Origin: Micavibrio_B sp964399985
GTDB lineage: Bacteria; Pseudomonadota; Alphaproteobacteria; Micavibrionales; Micavibrionaceae
Direction of reading: 5' to 3'
NCBI GenBank assembly: GCA_964399985.1
Contig: CAYNRY010000003.1
Location: 1 to 64,000, forward strand
DNA: 64,000 nt
Numbering within the stretch: the first letter of the stretch is position 1; every line of letters begins with the position of its first letter. Below, one piece after another: positions 17,502 to 26,767 of this stretch. The translations under genes and the position numbers were made by a program. The notes beneath the pieces were generated by a model. The model made no database searches. It was not told the DNA's origin and was given only the letters and a program-made list of their open reading frames with translations.

Positions 17502-19586
17502 ATGTCCGGAATCATTCAACACGAAATCCCGCAGCTTTTTCAGCGCGGCTTTCTTATTTCAGGAAATGCGAAAGCCGAGCAGATTTTCGTGTTTCGCAAG
17601 GGTGGTTCCACCTTCATATCAAATATTAATCGTTCAGGCGCCGAGCGCTTCTTTTATTCTGAGCCCTCTGAAAATGGTGAGCGAACTCTTGATGACGAGA
17701 TTACGGAGTACGAAAGGCGCCTTGCCAGGCTTGTAAATGAACTGCGTGCGCTTGAAGCTGGGGCTGTAGCCAATGCCGAGGCAGCGGCAGAGGTAATAGC
17801 GCACTTGACCACACGTAACGCGCATCTAAGAGGTGCCTTTGCTCACGGGTTTCAGACATTTGCGTCAACAGCGCTCGATGCTTTCAGTGACGAAGAAACT
17901 GTTCGACACATGTTGGGGATTAGCGGCGCCTCAATTTCTACCGCATTTCGAGGGAAGTTGAAGGAGATCATAGAGCGTCAGCCAGCGCTCGCCGCGCTAG
18001 GGGTGCCCCCAGAGCTTCTTGAGCGAATTTTATTCGCGGCGGTGCGAGAGGGTTTCTCTCCGTTCTTCAAAGAGCAAAAAACATTTATCGAAACTGTTCT
18101 GAGGCAGCTTTCCGCGGACGCGCCAGCGCAAGCCAGAAAGGGACACAAACAGGCACTTTCCAACTCGATGGTATCCAAATATAGGGTTGCCCAGCTTAGC
18201 GAGCTTGAATGGCGCGTGGTCGGCATGGAGCATGACGCCATTCTTCCTGACTGCGTTGCGCTCGCGGTTGGGAAAGCCGGAGACGCTCAGCCGCTCATGA
18301 TGGCGGGCCGCGATGAGGTTGAAGCTGTGCTTCTCCCGCTGACCTCCCGCTCCATCCTTGCGGGCATCAAACCCGGCGCGTCTATCCCTGACATCTCGAC
18401 GTTCAATGCGGATGCAGCGGCGTGCAGCCACACGTATTTTTTGAGGGCCTCTAAGTCGAATGATGACGCAGCTTTGATCGAGAATATTGGCACCCGTTCC
18501 ATCACCGTTGTCGACGATGCAGTCAAGAAAGCCCTACGCGAGAAACAGCCTGTTCCGCAAGCCGATCAGGAAAATTTCATAGCCAAACCGCAAGACCTCG
18601 CCGGTAAAAAGTTCACCTTCGCGGCTACGTTTATCGGTAGCTTCGACGCCGACACGATCAAGAACATTAGTGACACGCTTTCTGCGATTATAGGCGAAGC
18701 GGCTTGGACGATGCCATTCGACCGTCTCGACGGCATAACAATCGCCGACGACTACCCGGCGGCTCTTGCCAGCCTTGATCGCGGCATGGAAGACGCGGCC
18801 CCGCTCGAGGCTCGACAGGACGCACTTGGGACAGGGATAGCTCAGGCGCCCAATGTCATACGCGATGGGATTGTAAAGGGGCACATCGTCCTTAGCAGCA
18901 TTGTTGCTCACGCTCTTGTCGGGGATAATGTAGATCACCGTGTGTGGGCTTCTTGTGTCCTTGGCAATCAGTTAGCTCATATCGGTATCACACAGGTCTT
19001 TGACGAAACGCTGCCAAATGTTCTCCTGAGCCGCGCGGCGGACGGGCTAGAGGGTGATCTCCAACAATGCACTTACCCGGCTTGGAACGCTTATTTTGCG
19101 TCGAGAGCGACTGCGCGCTTCGATGCGAACAGATTAAAGGATGTTCAGAGCACAGCATTGATAGCTTTGAAGGACTTCTTCGAGGAGATCGTTAGAGAGA
19201 GGATTGCCTACCGTCATAGCAGCAACCTTCAGATACTGATGATGGCCTGCTTTCGGAAGCTGCCCTTCCTTTTGGAGTGGTGCGCAAATGTGATCGGTCA
19301 TGCGCACGGTGCTGAAGACGAACCCCTTAAGGATGCCGATGAGCTGAAGGCCGAGCTTGAAAACCACGCTCTTCTCGGCTGGTTTTATGATTTTGGCCGC
19401 GATCTTCAAACCCTTTGGAACCGGCGCGGCGCATGGAAATCATATGATGAATTCCTAGCTCTTAACCGTCACGCCGAGCGCCTTCTCTGGTCAGTCAGCA
19501 TATTCCCATTGTCCACTCCACAAGGGGGATATCGCGTCGAGGTGCCGTTGTATGTCGATGCAAAGACTCTTGGACTAGAAGGCTAA
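17502..19586 (+). CDS. Large DUF4238-like protein (694 aa)
   Basis: The N-terminus (IIQHEIPQLFQRGFLI) resembles the His-x-x-x-Pro-Gln...Gly-Phe opening of DUF4238 proteins, which are often found on mobile and defence islands. The rest is mixed alpha/beta, with a helical, Glu/Arg/Ala-rich segment at residues 65-110 that may be a coiled coil. No catalytic motif is evident. It follows the polymerase gene by 135 bases on the same strand and looks more GC-rich than the RT pair, so it may be a separate acquisition. AAAAGGGA precedes the ATG. Role unknown; DUF4238 assignment rests on the N-terminus only. Confidence 0.6.
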   Translation: MSGIIQHEIPQLFQRGFLISGNAKAEQIFVFRKGGSTFISNINRSGAERFFYSEPSENGERTLDDEITEYERRLARLVNELRALEAGAVANAEAAAEVIAHLTTRNAHLRGAFAHGFQTFASTALDAFSDEETVRHMLGISGASISTAFRGKLKEIIERQPALAALGVPPELLERILFAAVREGFSPFFKEQKTFIETVLRQLSADAPAQARKGHKQALSNSMVSKYRVAQLSELEWRVVGMEHDAILPDCVALAVGKAGDAQPLMMAGRDEVEAVLLPLTSRSILAGIKPGASIPDISTFNADAAACSHTYFLRASKSNDDAALIENIGTRSITVVDDAVKKALREKQPVPQADQENFIAKPQDLAGKKFTFAATFIGSFDADTIKNISDTLSAIIGEAAWTMPFDRLDGITIADDYPAALASLDRGMEDAAPLEARQDALGTGIAQAPNVIRDGIVKGHIVLSSIVAHALVGDNVDHRVWASCVLGNQLAHIGITQVFDETLPNVLLSRAADGLEGDLQQCTYPAWNAYFASRATARFDANRLKDVQSTALIALKDFFEEIVRERIAYRHSSNLQILMMACFRKLPFLLEWCANVIGHAHGAEDEPLKDADELKAELENHALLGWFYDFGRDLQTLWNRRGAWKSYDEFLALNRHAERLLWSVSIFPLSTPQGGYRVEVPLYVDAKTLGLEG

Positions 19587-20141
19587 CGTTTGACTGGCAA
19601 CAACAATTGAGCGCAGTTGGCGATAATAGAGCAACCTGCGGCGAAGCTTTGGGAACGTAATTAAAATTTGATGAAATATTTTATAATCTGTGTCAGGCCT
19701 AGACAGGCAGCTGGAAACTCACAGTCGGTCCAATGTAGCAAACCTTGCGGCAATGCCTAATTCAAATTTTTCGAAACTGTACCGTTTCGTACCTAAAAAC
19801 CAAAACAGTAAAAAGCCATCAGGTGATGCCACAAAGGCTCCCCATCCTTGTCACATTTCCTAAATTCTGGATTTTTTCACGTTTTTGATGCTCATGGAGT
19901 TGCAATCTACGACCATGTCGAGCAATGTATTCGTGGACCATCCACAAGGTGGTCTGGGGCTTTACAACCTCACCTAAGCGGCAATGACACTGCCGGAAAT
20001 TGTGTCGTCACTCGGCCTATGGCCTGGGTGGCGATGTCATGTTCAGGGCGCAAGCTTAAAAGCATCGCGCCGTTCTTAGGACGGTTGTAAACACCCAGAC
20101 CACCAGGAGAAATCTTGGTGGTTTTTACATAGGAGTTTTAA
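19587..20141 (+). other. Gene-free stretch with consecutive hairpins, possible structured RNA
   Basis: 555 bases without a convincing gene. From ~19930 several short stems follow each other: GGACCA...TGGTCT, CGGCA...TGCCG, TGACAC...GTGTC and CCGT...ACGG. The series ends in a terminator-like hairpin at 20099-20126. This could be a small RNA or leader, or a decayed gene. No match to a named RNA family can be claimed. Confidence 0.3.
20099..20126 (+). terminator. Terminator or attenuator hairpin
   Basis: ACCACCA (20099-20105) pairs with TGGTGGT (20116-20122), followed by TTTT. It stands just 16 bases before the next ATG, so it either ends an upstream RNA or attenuates the 20142 gene. Confidence 0.7.
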
Positions 20142-21002
20142 ATGGCCGATATTCTAAAAATGGAAAATGTTTCAAAGAAAAAGAAAATATTATTTTTGGT
20201 GGGAGTCAGTGTTGTCTTGGGAATTTGTTGGGGAGATTCTTTATCGCCGCCTCGCGAAAATCTAAGCAGAAATCTTGATTATCCACTTACCCAGACTGAG
20301 AGAAATGTAATAGATATTCTTGGCGATGATGAAATAGAAAAAATTCTTTCAAACTCTTCGACTGAGTTCTCTTTATCAGAGCTTGGTATAACCGAGACAA
20401 TTAGTTCTAAAGATCTTCTCGCTACTTATAAACGTAACGAGATTGCCGCCGACAATAGATTTAAAGGAAAATTCTTTATAATAAAGGGAAGCGTTTCTGA
20501 AATAAGCAAAGATTTTAGCAATTCACCATTCTTGCAATTGAATACAAATAATCAATTCAGCAAAGTGCATGCGTACATAGATAAACACGAGGTCGCAAAT
20601 TTAGCAGATATCGAACGTGGAAATAGAATATCTCTAATTTGTGAAGGAAATGGGATTGTGATGGGAAGTCCAATCTTAAAAAGTTGTCGTTATGCTTTCT
20701 CTTATCTGAAGATAAAAATGGTACAGCTCGTTGAAGAGTTCTTGGACGGCCAAGAATCAGACTCGATTAAAACTGCAAGTTATGTATCACTAGGAATCTT
20801 TCTTGCAAGAAACCTCTCTAGTGGTTCCATATGTCATACGGCAAGTAATAATGAATGTCGAAAAAACGTAGTTGATACAGCGAATAGTCTTCCCAAAACC
20901 CCTGAGAAAAAAGCAGAATACGTGGCTGTTATCAGAGAGCTACGGAGTCATAACGTCATTTCGGGTGATCTTGAGGAGCGAATGCTGAAGCCAACTAAGT
21001 AA
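20142..21002 (+). CDS. Membrane-anchored protein with an OB-fold (tRNA_anti-like) domain
   Basis: 286 aa. One N-terminal membrane helix (ILFLVGVSVVLGICWG, about residues 17-32) anchors it with the rest probably outside the cytoplasm. Residues 100-185 (NEIAADNRFKGKFFIIKGSV ... GNRISLICEGNG) match the pattern of the OB-fold tRNA_anti-like domain found in many exported proteins. Two Cys (SICHTASNNEC) follow in a C-terminal helical part. TAGGAG six bases ahead supports the ATG. It lies alone between a hairpin terminator and the restriction locus. Function unknown. Confidence 0.6.
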   Translation: MADILKMENVSKKKKILFLVGVSVVLGICWGDSLSPPRENLSRNLDYPLTQTERNVIDILGDDEIEKILSNSSTEFSLSELGITETISSKDLLATYKRNEIAADNRFKGKFFIIKGSVSEISKDFSNSPFLQLNTNNQFSKVHAYIDKHEVANLADIERGNRISLICEGNGIVMGSPILKSCRYAFSYLKIKMVQLVEEFLDGQESDSIKTASYVSLGIFLARNLSSGSICHTASNNECRKNVVDTANSLPKTPEKKAEYVAVIRELRSHNVISGDLEERMLKPTK

Positions 21003-21321
21003 CTTTCCTTATTTTCGCCTCTCTGTCTGCTTGCAGAATTCCTACCAATGTTGTGCGGCAACGATACGGCAATACATATCTATTTTGGAGATATGTAATT
21101 CCTATGTCATTGATGTCGCTAGATATAATGAAGAAGATCCCATTGAGGCCGTGTCCTTATAAACCTAAAATGGGGTGAGAGCCTCGATAACACGAAATTT
21201 AATTAATAATTCAGGAAAACCATTATATTTTCTGCCTTAAGCCTTTGTAGAAAATTCTTATTCCGATATCTTACGACAACAAGAAAATTTTGTGAGATTA
21301 TTGAAATAAGGCACGCGCGGC
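21003..21321 (+). other. Intergenic region ahead of the type I R-M operon
   Basis: 319 bases, AT-rich toward the right, without a gene. It contains the second paired TTGCCGC site (inverted orientation, 21055-21072) and a short palindrome, ATATCT...AGATAT, near 21078-21094. The promoter of the hsd operon must lie here, but I see no clear -35/-10 pair. Confidence 0.4.
21055..21072 (-). repeat. Paired TTGCCGC site 2
   Basis: On the plus strand GCGGCAA at 21055 and ACGGCAA at 21066, 11 bases apart (the second has one mismatch). Inverted relative to site 1, and just left of the hsd operon. Confidence 0.55.
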
Positions 21322-23037
21322 ATGAACCAAGAACAAGCGTTTCTCAACGAACTTGATGACAAGCTATGGAAATCTGCGGACAAAATGCGCTCCAGCATGG
21401 ATGCCGCCAACTATAAGCACATCGCCCTTGGCTTGATCTTCCTGAAATATGTTTCGGACGCATTTGAAGAGCGCCAGCAGGATCTGCGTCAATTGTTCCA
21501 GGATAACCGCGTCGACAATATCTATCACCTGCCGCGTGAAGATTACGGCAGCGATGATGAATATGAGGCCGCGATTGAGGCCGAGCTTGAATTACTCGAA
21601 TATTATCAGGAAAAAAATGTTATTTGGGTGCCGCCGCATGCCCGCTGGAAATATTTACAGGAAACTGCCGCCCTGCCCATCGGCAGCGTTCTTTGGCAGG
21701 ATGCCCAGGGCAATGATGTTAAACTGCGCTCCGTATCATGGCTGATCGATAACGCCCTTGATGAAATTGAAAAAGAAAACCAGAAGCTCAAAGGCATCCT
21801 GAATCGTATCAGCCAGTACCAGCTTGAAAACGACAAGCTCATTGGCTTGATCAATGCCTTCTCCGACACCAGTTTTTCAAACCCTGTTTACAAGGGCGAG
21901 CGTCTGAATCTGCATAGCAAGGATATTCTCGGTCATGTGTATGAATATTTCCTGGGGCAATTTGCCTTGGCGGAAGGCAAGCAAGGCGGCCAATATTACA
22001 CTCCCAAAAGCATCGTTACGCTGATTGTTGAAATGCTAGAACCCTATAATGGTCGTGTGTACGACCCTGCGATGGGATCCGGTGGTTTCTTCGTATCTAC
22101 CGACCGCTTTATCGAAGAACATTCAAAAGAAAAACGCTACAAAGCCTCTGAACAGAAAAAACAGATTTCCGTGTACGGCCAGGAAGCCAACCCTACCACA
22201 TGGAAACTGGCCGCCATGAACATGGTTATTCGCGGTATTGATTTTAATTTTGGCAAGAAAAACGCCGATACCTTTCTTGATAACCAACACCCGGACTTGC
22301 GTGCCGATTACGTCATGGCCAACCCACCCTTTAATATTAAGGATTGGTGGCACCCGAAGCTGGAGGGTGACGCACGATGGAAAATCGCGGGAACCCCGCC
22401 GCAAGGCAACGCCAACTTCGGTTGGATGCAGCATATGCTCTATCACCTCGCCCCTACGGGCTCAATGGCGCTTTTACTTGCCAACGGATCAATGAGCTCC
22501 AATACCAATAACGAGGGCGATATCCGGAAAAATCTGATCCAAAATGATCTGGTTGAATGCATGGTTGCCCTGCCGGGCCAGCTTTTCACCAACACGCAAA
22601 TTCCGGCCTGTATTTGGTTTTTGACTAAGGATAAAAAGAACGGTTTGCGCCTCGATCAGAAAAAACGCGAACGCTCCGGCGAAACGCTTTTCATTGATGC
22701 CCGCAATCTCGGCTTTATGAAGGACCGCGTCCTGCGTGACTTCACCAAGGACGATATCGGAAAAATTGTGAACACCTTCCATGCCTGGCAGATGGGCGAA
22801 GGCTATGCGGATGAAGCGGGCTTCTGTTTCTCCGCCAAAACAGAAGATATCGCCAAAAATGATTTTGTTTTGACACCGGGCCGCTATGTAGGCTCTCCGG
22901 ATCAAGAGGAAGATAGCGAACCCTTCGCCGATAAAATGGCGCGTTTGACTGCACAACTCAAAGATCAATTCGCTGAAGGCGATAGGCTGGAAGCGGAAAT
23001 CAAAAAGAATTTGGCAGGATTGGGATATGGTTTTTAA
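21322..23037 (+). CDS. hsdM: Type I restriction-modification DNA methyltransferase subunit
   Basis: 571 aa. An N-terminal HsdM_N helical domain (residues 5-160) is followed by an N6-adenine methyltransferase domain with YDPAMGSGGFF (SAM binding, ~247) and the catalytic NPPF at 334-337 (DYVMANPPFNIKDWW). The C-terminus is a coiled region typical for contact with HsdS. With HsdS it methylates adenine in a bipartite recognition site and, together with HsdR, forms the restriction complex. The last 11 bases overlap the next gene. Confidence 0.95.
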   Translation: MNQEQAFLNELDDKLWKSADKMRSSMDAANYKHIALGLIFLKYVSDAFEERQQDLRQLFQDNRVDNIYHLPREDYGSDDEYEAAIEAELELLEYYQEKNVIWVPPHARWKYLQETAALPIGSVLWQDAQGNDVKLRSVSWLIDNALDEIEKENQKLKGILNRISQYQLENDKLIGLINAFSDTSFSNPVYKGERLNLHSKDILGHVYEYFLGQFALAEGKQGGQYYTPKSIVTLIVEMLEPYNGRVYDPAMGSGGFFVSTDRFIEEHSKEKRYKASEQKKQISVYGQEANPTTWKLAAMNMVIRGIDFNFGKKNADTFLDNQHPDLRADYVMANPPFNIKDWWHPKLEGDARWKIAGTPPQGNANFGWMQHMLYHLAPTGSMALLLANGSMSSNTNNEGDIRKNLIQNDLVECMVALPGQLFTNTQIPACIWFLTKDKKNGLRLDQKKRERSGETLFIDARNLGFMKDRVLRDFTKDDIGKIVNTFHAWQMGEGYADEAGFCFSAKTEDIAKNDFVLTPGRYVGSPDQEEDSEPFADKMARLTAQLKDQFAEGDRLEAEIKKNLAGLGYGF

Positions 23038-23578
23038 TCCCGAAACATGGATAGCCGTGGCGTCAGCCATTACAGCCGTTTGCGCCCTGAGCGTAACCGT
23101 TTGGCAAGGCCGTCAAAACTATAAACACAACAAAATGTCTGTTCGTCCGAAACTATCTGCCTTCGAAAGCTATGACGATGACGGAAAAACACGACTCGTA
23201 GCATTTGAACTTATTAACTCAGGGTTTGGTCCCGCCATTATTAAAGATTTTATCTTGGTTTATGACGGGAAGGAAGTCTCTAAAAACAATCGCAAAACAT
23301 ATGAAGATTTCCTGCGCGGAAAAACAAAATTCTTTACTGATTTAAATATTGTCTCATTCGTTCCCGGCTCATCACTCTTAATGAACGAGCGATGCGAAAT
23401 ATTCTCCTTTCGTCATACACACGGCCAGGATGCCTTATTTATTGATAAGCTAAATTTGCGAGTCAATTATCAGTCTATATATGAGGATGAAACCTTTATA
23501 TACGATTCACAGAAGGATCGTATTCATCAGGGTAAAGAGAGCGTTACTTCTTCTCATAAAGAAGGAGATGGGCCATGA
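23027..23578 (+). CDS. Small membrane-anchored protein inside the hsd operon
   Basis: 183 aa. One N-terminal membrane helix (WIAVASAITAVCALSVTVWQG, about residues 8-28) is followed by a beta-rich soluble part (RLVAFELINSGFGPAIIKDF). This architecture recurs in short proteins of unknown function near defence genes. The start overlaps hsdM by 11 bases and the stop overlaps hsdS by four, so it is translated as part of the operon. It is not needed for type I restriction as known; a sensing or membrane-effector role is possible but unproven. Confidence 0.7.
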   Translation: MVFNPETWIAVASAITAVCALSVTVWQGRQNYKHNKMSVRPKLSAFESYDDDGKTRLVAFELINSGFGPAIIKDFILVYDGKEVSKNNRKTYEDFLRGKTKFFTDLNIVSFVPGSSLLMNERCEIFSFRHTHGQDALFIDKLNLRVNYQSIYEDETFIYDSQKDRIHQGKESVTSSHKEGDGP

Positions 23579-24981
23579 AGCCACTGCAAATTAGTAAGCT
23601 TGGGAACGTGTGTGAGACGATATTCAGCGGGGGAACTCCTAATACTCAAAAGTCTGAATATTGGGGCGGAGATTATTGCTGGTTATCTTCTGGTGAAACA
23701 AGAAATAGCTTTGTGCGCATCACCGAAAAGACAATAACAAGATTGGGTGTCGATAATTCAAGCACCCGACTTGCTTTAAAAGATGACATCGTCATTGCAT
23801 CTGCCGGACAAGGACATACGCGCGGTCAAACATCATTTTTACTAATTGATTGTTACATTAACCAGTCTGTTATTTCTTTAAGGGCAGATAAAAAGAAAGT
23901 TCATCCGCTATGGCTATTCTATAATCTGTCAAACCGCTATGATGAGATGCGTCAAATATCTGACTCACACAGCAGCAGAGGAAGCTTAACGACGGCTCTT
24001 CTAAAGTCCATGGATATTGCATACCCGTCTTTAGAAGATCAGAAAAAGACTGTAAAAATTCTGTATGATCTGGATCAAAAAATCGAAAATAACCGGCGGA
24101 TGAATGAGACGCTGGAGAGTATGGCGCAGGCGATATTTAAGAGCTGGTTTATGGACTTTGATCTGGTGAAGGCGAAAATTGCGGCGTTGGAATCCGGCGG
24201 GGGCACGGAAGATGCCGTCATCGCTGCCATGCAAGCCATTAGCGGTATGAGCGCAGAAGATCTGGATACCCACCGCACCCAGAACGAAGCCGCCTATGCC
24301 AACCTCAAATCCGCCGCCGAAGCCTTCCCTTCCGCCTTCATCGATTCCTCCTTCGGCCCCATACCGGAGGGATGGGAAGTAAAAAAAATAGGCAACGCCG
24401 TTGATACTATTTCTAAAACCTATCCGTTTAGAAATGTTAGAGAAGTCATATTTCTTAATACGGGAGATATTTCAGAGGGAAGGTTTCTTCATGAAAATAA
24501 GTCAGATCCTGAAATTCTTCCCGGACAAGCTAAAAAGTCCATCCAAAAAGAAGATATTCTATATAGTGAAATTCGCCCAGAAAATAAACGCTACGCATAC
24601 GTTTATTTCGATGCTTCAAAATACGTTGTTTCAACAAAGTTAATGGTTCTGCGCGTCAAATCAGATATACCTTCTATTTTTATATATTTTGTTCTTACGC
24701 GACAAAATAATATTGATTACCTACAGATGATGGCAGAATCACGTTCTGGCACATTTCCACAGATCACCTTTGATATAATATCTAAAGTTAATTTCTTGGG
24801 ACCAGAGAATAATGATCTCATAAAAACATTCTCAAAGAATATTCTCGAGCCTATATATGCAAAGATAGTGGCTCACGAAAAAGAAAATAGTTTCCTTATA
24901 GAAATACGCGATACTCTTCTTCCAAAATTTCTTTCTGGAGAAATTGATGCTTCTAGTATGTCAGATACGGAGACGGCATGA
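23575..24981 (+). CDS. hsdS: Type I restriction-modification specificity subunit
   Basis: 468 aa with two target-recognition domains: the first spans about residues 1-160 (GGTPNTQKSEYWGG motif) and the second ~255-430. They are separated by conserved helical spacers (LYDLDQKIENNRRMNETLES; ENSFLIEIRDTLLPKFLSGE). It reads the two half-sites of the recognition sequence. The segment at residues ~200-240 is Ala/Gly-rich and longer than usual. It overlaps both neighbours by four bases. Confidence 0.93.
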   Translation: MKPLQISKLGNVCETIFSGGTPNTQKSEYWGGDYCWLSSGETRNSFVRITEKTITRLGVDNSSTRLALKDDIVIASAGQGHTRGQTSFLLIDCYINQSVISLRADKKKVHPLWLFYNLSNRYDEMRQISDSHSSRGSLTTALLKSMDIAYPSLEDQKKTVKILYDLDQKIENNRRMNETLESMAQAIFKSWFMDFDLVKAKIAALESGGGTEDAVIAAMQAISGMSAEDLDTHRTQNEAAYANLKSAAEAFPSAFIDSSFGPIPEGWEVKKIGNAVDTISKTYPFRNVREVIFLNTGDISEGRFLHENKSDPEILPGQAKKSIQKEDILYSEIRPENKRYAYVYFDASKYVVSTKLMVLRVKSDIPSIFIYFVLTRQNNIDYLQMMAESRSGTFPQITFDIISKVNFLGPENNDLIKTFSKNILEPIYAKIVAHEKENSFLIEIRDTLLPKFLSGEIDASSMSDTETA

Positions 24982-26090
24982 CGCATCAATCGTTCGAAAG
25001 TACTATAAAACCGTTCCGTGAAGTCGATAAAAAGCCCATTCTTTTTATCGGAAATGGCTTTAGCATCGACTGGTCGCCTAATGTATTCCGCTACCAGGCT
25101 ATTCTTGATCAAGCCGATGAAACAGAAGCCTTTGCCGTAGCCTCTGAATTTGCGCGAACGGTATTTGAGAAGCTTAACACGAATGATTTCGAAGCTGTGG
25201 CAAAAGCCTTAGCGACAGCGTCCGGAATATCTGAGCATTATCAATCAAATGACCGCGTCACCGTCGAAAGAATGAAGGAAGATATTGGACATGTGCAGAA
25301 TATTCTGGTTGATACGATAGCGCGTCACCATCCTGCAAATTCTTTAGCGGTTACTGATGCCCAGTATGAGGCTTGCCGCGACTTCCTAATTAATTTTGGC
25401 TCCATATATACTATCAACTATGATCTTCTTTTATATTGGGTGATTAATAAACACCTTGAAGAACTAAAATTTGAAGATCGATTTGAAGATCCCGTGACTA
25501 GCACACTGGAAGATGGCGAAGAGTATTATGAAGAAGACTATGTGAGGTGGTCATTGGGCAATGAAGCCAAAGCCTCTCTCTTTTATTTACATGGCGCACT
25601 TCATTTGTATGATGCCGGATATGAGGTCAGAAAATATTCGCAACGCCGGACAGGAATTAATCTAAAAGATCAAATTTTGGGATCGCTTAACAATGGTCTT
25701 TATCCACTCTTTGTATCCGGCGGCGATAGCCTAGAAAAAATGGAAAAAATTAGCCATAGCGGTTATTTATCTCGCTGCTATAGAAGCTTACAAGGGGCTA
25801 ACGGTACAGCCTTCGCTTTCGGCATGAGCTTTAAATCTAATGACGATCATATTCTGCAAGCAATTGCACAATCTACCATTTCAAAACTATATGTCAGTGT
25901 TCGTGGGGATATTGATGATGGCCAGCACGATGATCTTAAAAACGCGATGGAGCGATTAAAAACTCTCCGTGAGAATAGGATTCGAAACTCCAGAAAGCGC
26001 ATAAATATTGATATTGAATATTTTGATGCCCCATCCGCCGATATATGGGGCAATCGCAGAGCTGCTGAAAATCAACAGGCCGTGGTGTAG
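24978..26090 (+). CDS. DUF4917 / SIR2-like protein in the hsd operon
   Basis: 370 aa. The N-terminus PILFIGNGFSIDWSPNVF resembles the nucleotide-binding start of SIR2-like and DUF4917 proteins. The middle has the family pattern IYTINYDLLLYW and FYLHGALHLY, and then FAFGMSFKSNDDHIL. SIR2-type domains in defence systems hydrolyse NAD+ when triggered. Whether this protein keeps such activity cannot be told. It overlaps hsdS by four bases and is followed two bases later by an Abi_C-like gene, so these are cargo inside the restriction operon. Confidence 0.75.
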   Translation: MTHQSFESTIKPFREVDKKPILFIGNGFSIDWSPNVFRYQAILDQADETEAFAVASEFARTVFEKLNTNDFEAVAKALATASGISEHYQSNDRVTVERMKEDIGHVQNILVDTIARHHPANSLAVTDAQYEACRDFLINFGSIYTINYDLLLYWVINKHLEELKFEDRFEDPVTSTLEDGEEYYEEDYVRWSLGNEAKASLFYLHGALHLYDAGYEVRKYSQRRTGINLKDQILGSLNNGLYPLFVSGGDSLEKMEKISHSGYLSRCYRSLQGANGTAFAFGMSFKSNDDHILQAIAQSTISKLYVSVRGDIDDGQHDDLKNAMERLKTLRENRIRNSRKRINIDIEYFDAPSADIWGNRRAAENQQAVV

Positions 26091-26092
26091 CC

Positions 26093-26767
26093 ATGACGAT
26101 GTCCTGCCTTTCCAAAGCCAGAGTTGCACTCTCCAATTACGGAGACGATTTCAGTCTGTCCCGCACAATAGATGCTGTTGAACAAAACTACACAGAGGGG
26201 CTGATGGGGGCCTCTATTGGACAATGCAAAAATTTGATTGAATCCCTTTCAAAAACCATCCTAGATAGGAAAACGGTTACGTATGAGGCTGGAATAACAT
26301 TTCCTCAGCTTGTTAAAAGGGCTGTCAGAGAAATAAATGTGGGCGGCGTAGGGAATGATGACCAGAAAACACATGAAGCCTTCCTAAAAATCGTCAGCAG
26401 TATTTGTAACAACCTTGATAATATTGCGGAGTCATTGGCGGCCCTAAGAAATGACTATTGTCCAGAAAGTCATGGGCGGAGCGCGGAGCACATCGATCTC
26501 CCAAAAGAGTATGGTGAATTTATAATTTTACAAGCTGATAGCCTTTTATCATTCATAATTTGCTTACTTAAAAGGCATGATGAATTTAAGCCAGCGGTGA
26601 TATTTTCTGAGCATGAAGATTTTAACAATCATCTTTATGAACAGTTTGGTGAAATTGATATTCATGGAGACTTATATCAAGCTCCCGAGATACTTTTTAA
26701 CCTTCATCCCCAAAAATACAAAGATTTCCTTGAAGAATTTAAAGCCAATGAAGGTAAAGATTCATGA
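26093..26767 (+). CDS. Abortive-infection (Abi_C)-like protein in the hsd operon
   Basis: 224 aa, helical. The segment SICNNLDNIAESLAALRNDY followed by CPESHGRS matches the Abi_C pattern (a conserved Arg-Asn ... Gly/Ser-His-Gly-Arg), which resembles HEPN-type RNase folds. The pair with the upstream DUF4917 gene (two-base gap) suggests a two-part module. It overlaps hsdR by four bases. The family call is from motif memory and needs a profile search. Confidence 0.6.
   Translation: MTMSCLSKARVALSNYGDDFSLSRTIDAVEQNYTEGLMGASIGQCKNLIESLSKTILDRKTVTYEAGITFPQLVKRAVREINVGGVGNDDQKTHEAFLKIVSSICNNLDNIAESLAALRNDYCPESHGRSAEHIDLPKEYGEFIILQADSLLSFIICLLKRHDEFKPAVIFSEHEDFNNHLYEQFGEIDIHGDLYQAPEILFNLHPQKYKDFLEEFKANEGKDS

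Noticed and set aside
19848..20090. 80-codon frame (MSHFLNSGFFHVFDAHG...)
   Set aside because: No ribosome site, odd composition, and it spans the consecutive hairpins; better explained as non-coding.
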